From assembly GCA_937877165.1 (NCBI GenBank), contig CALEFO010000164.1, forward strand, positions 1 through 15,677: 15,677 nt of DNA, in the 5' to 3' direction. Positions 15,380-15,677 of this stretch are shown here, piece after piece. The notes beneath the pieces are model-generated. The model had not been told where the DNA came from, searched no databases, and saw only the letters and a program-made list of their open reading frames with translations. Each line of letters begins with the position of its first letter. Position 1 is the stretch's first letter. This DNA is from an uncultured Lachnospiraceae bacterium. GTDB taxonomy: Bacteria; Bacillota; Clostridia; Lachnospirales; Lachnospiraceae. A program made the position numbers and the translations under genes.

Positions 15380-15409
15380 GCAGCACTCATCTTTGAATGA
15401 GTCTGCTGC
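15380..15409. terminator. second hairpin, T-rich on plus strand
   Basis: GCAGCA-CTCAT (15380-15390) pairs with ATGAG-TC-TGCTGC (15397-15409) with a two-base bulge; on the plus strand it is followed by TTTTATTTCTTTTTT. It can stop plus-strand transcription reaching the opposing gene. On the minus strand it is the first of two tandem hairpins after the stop of the right-edge gene. Confidence 0.55.
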
Positions 15410-15411
15410 TT

Positions 15412-15677
15412 TTATTTCTTTTTTGCCTTCTTCTCGTCCTTTTTGGACGCTTTCTTTTCCTTTGCCTTCTTTTTGAACTTCTCGGAAGGTGTCAGCACCG
15501 GGCCGGCAATCTCTTTCTGCTCTCCGGAATTCTCCGCGGGAGCCTCCTCCGGCTCAGGAGCTGACGTCTCCTCCAGCCCCGGAAGGCGGTACTTCGCCTC
15601 GAACAGCGAGACGTTCGTGCGAAAATCCTGTCTTGCGTTGTGTTCCAGATGCTCCAGATACTCATGCGTATCGAAAC
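15412..15677 (-). CDS. 3' end of unidentified gene with basic tail
   Basis: The minus strand is open from the window edge to TAA at 15414-15412, giving the last 87 complete residues of a longer protein. It starts FDTHEYLEHLEHNARQDF, continues through an acidic, Pro/Glu-rich linker (LEETSAPEPEEAPAEN) and ends in a Lys-rich tail of about 28 residues with only Lys, Ala, Glu, Asp, Ser and Phe. It is not in my list of six-frame candidates by family; I do not recognise it. High G+C and codon use fit the core genes to the left, not the A+T-rich cassette. Two hairpins follow. The tail may bind RNA, DNA or acidic membrane lipids; this is inference. Confidence 0.7.
   Translation of the reverse strand, partial: FDTHEYLEHLEHNARQDFRTNVSLFEAKYRLPGLEETSAPEPEEAPAENSGEQKEIAGPVLTPSEKFKKKAKEKKASKKDEKKAKKK

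Noticed and set aside
1..15677. CRISPR arrays, tRNA or rRNA genes, insertion sequences
   Set aside because: No regularly spaced repeats, cloverleaf-like sequence, rRNA motif or transposase was seen on either strand by eye; the 49-bp repeat is present only twice.

Overview
The window looks like chromosomal DNA from a clostridial Firmicute, most likely of the Lachnospiraceae. This is inferred from the strong AGGAGG-type ribosome sites, sigmaA-like promoters, a B. subtilis-type dihydroorotase, a YbhJ-like hydratase, a long eukaryote-like IleS and a DUF3990 cassette. Most of it is core metabolism of fairly high G+C. About 1 kb near the right end (14300-15310) is visibly richer in A+T and looks acquired.

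Layout from left to right. A structured repeat and a 32-nt-paired palindrome (17-100) lie downstream of plsC (minus; lysophosphatidate acyltransferase). plsC is divergent from pyrC (plus; dihydroorotase), with two extended -10 promoters between them. Convergent to pyrC is a two-gene minus-strand unit: an aconitase-superfamily hydratase of unknown substrate, followed at once by a five-helix membrane protein that is a Mur ligase by descent but has lost its ATP-binding and catalytic motifs. The unit has a good promoter whose -10 is covered by a 12-bp GTATAC-centred palindrome. A second palindrome of that type sits 56 bp downstream. Next come glgP (glycogen phosphorylase) and ileS (isoleucyl-tRNA synthetase), both minus. 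ileS is divergent from pncB (nicotinate phosphoribosyltransferase, plus), which ends in a strong terminator. Then come an ADP-ribosyltransferase-like DUF3990 gene with an overlapping partner gene, two hairpins, and the 3' end of an unidentified gene with a very basic tail.

Three things stand out. (1) ileS carries a single in-frame TAG at codon 198, with perfect homology continuing on both sides, and pncB carries a one-base frameshift near its 3' end. These are two single-base lesions in adjacent housekeeping genes, so sequence error, recent decay or TAG readthrough must be told apart. (2) A 49-bp hairpin element occurs twice (47/49 identical), each time with a Shine-Dalgarno sequence at its edge. 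One copy supplies the ribosome site of glgP. (3) The hydratase plus pseudo-Mur-ligase pair, under a palindromic operator, is the best candidate for an undescribed functional unit.

Metabolic roles are otherwise independent: phospholipid synthesis, pyrimidine synthesis, glycogen breakdown, protein synthesis and NAD salvage. Apart from the hydratase/Mur-like pair and the DUF3990 pair I see no pathway-level operon.
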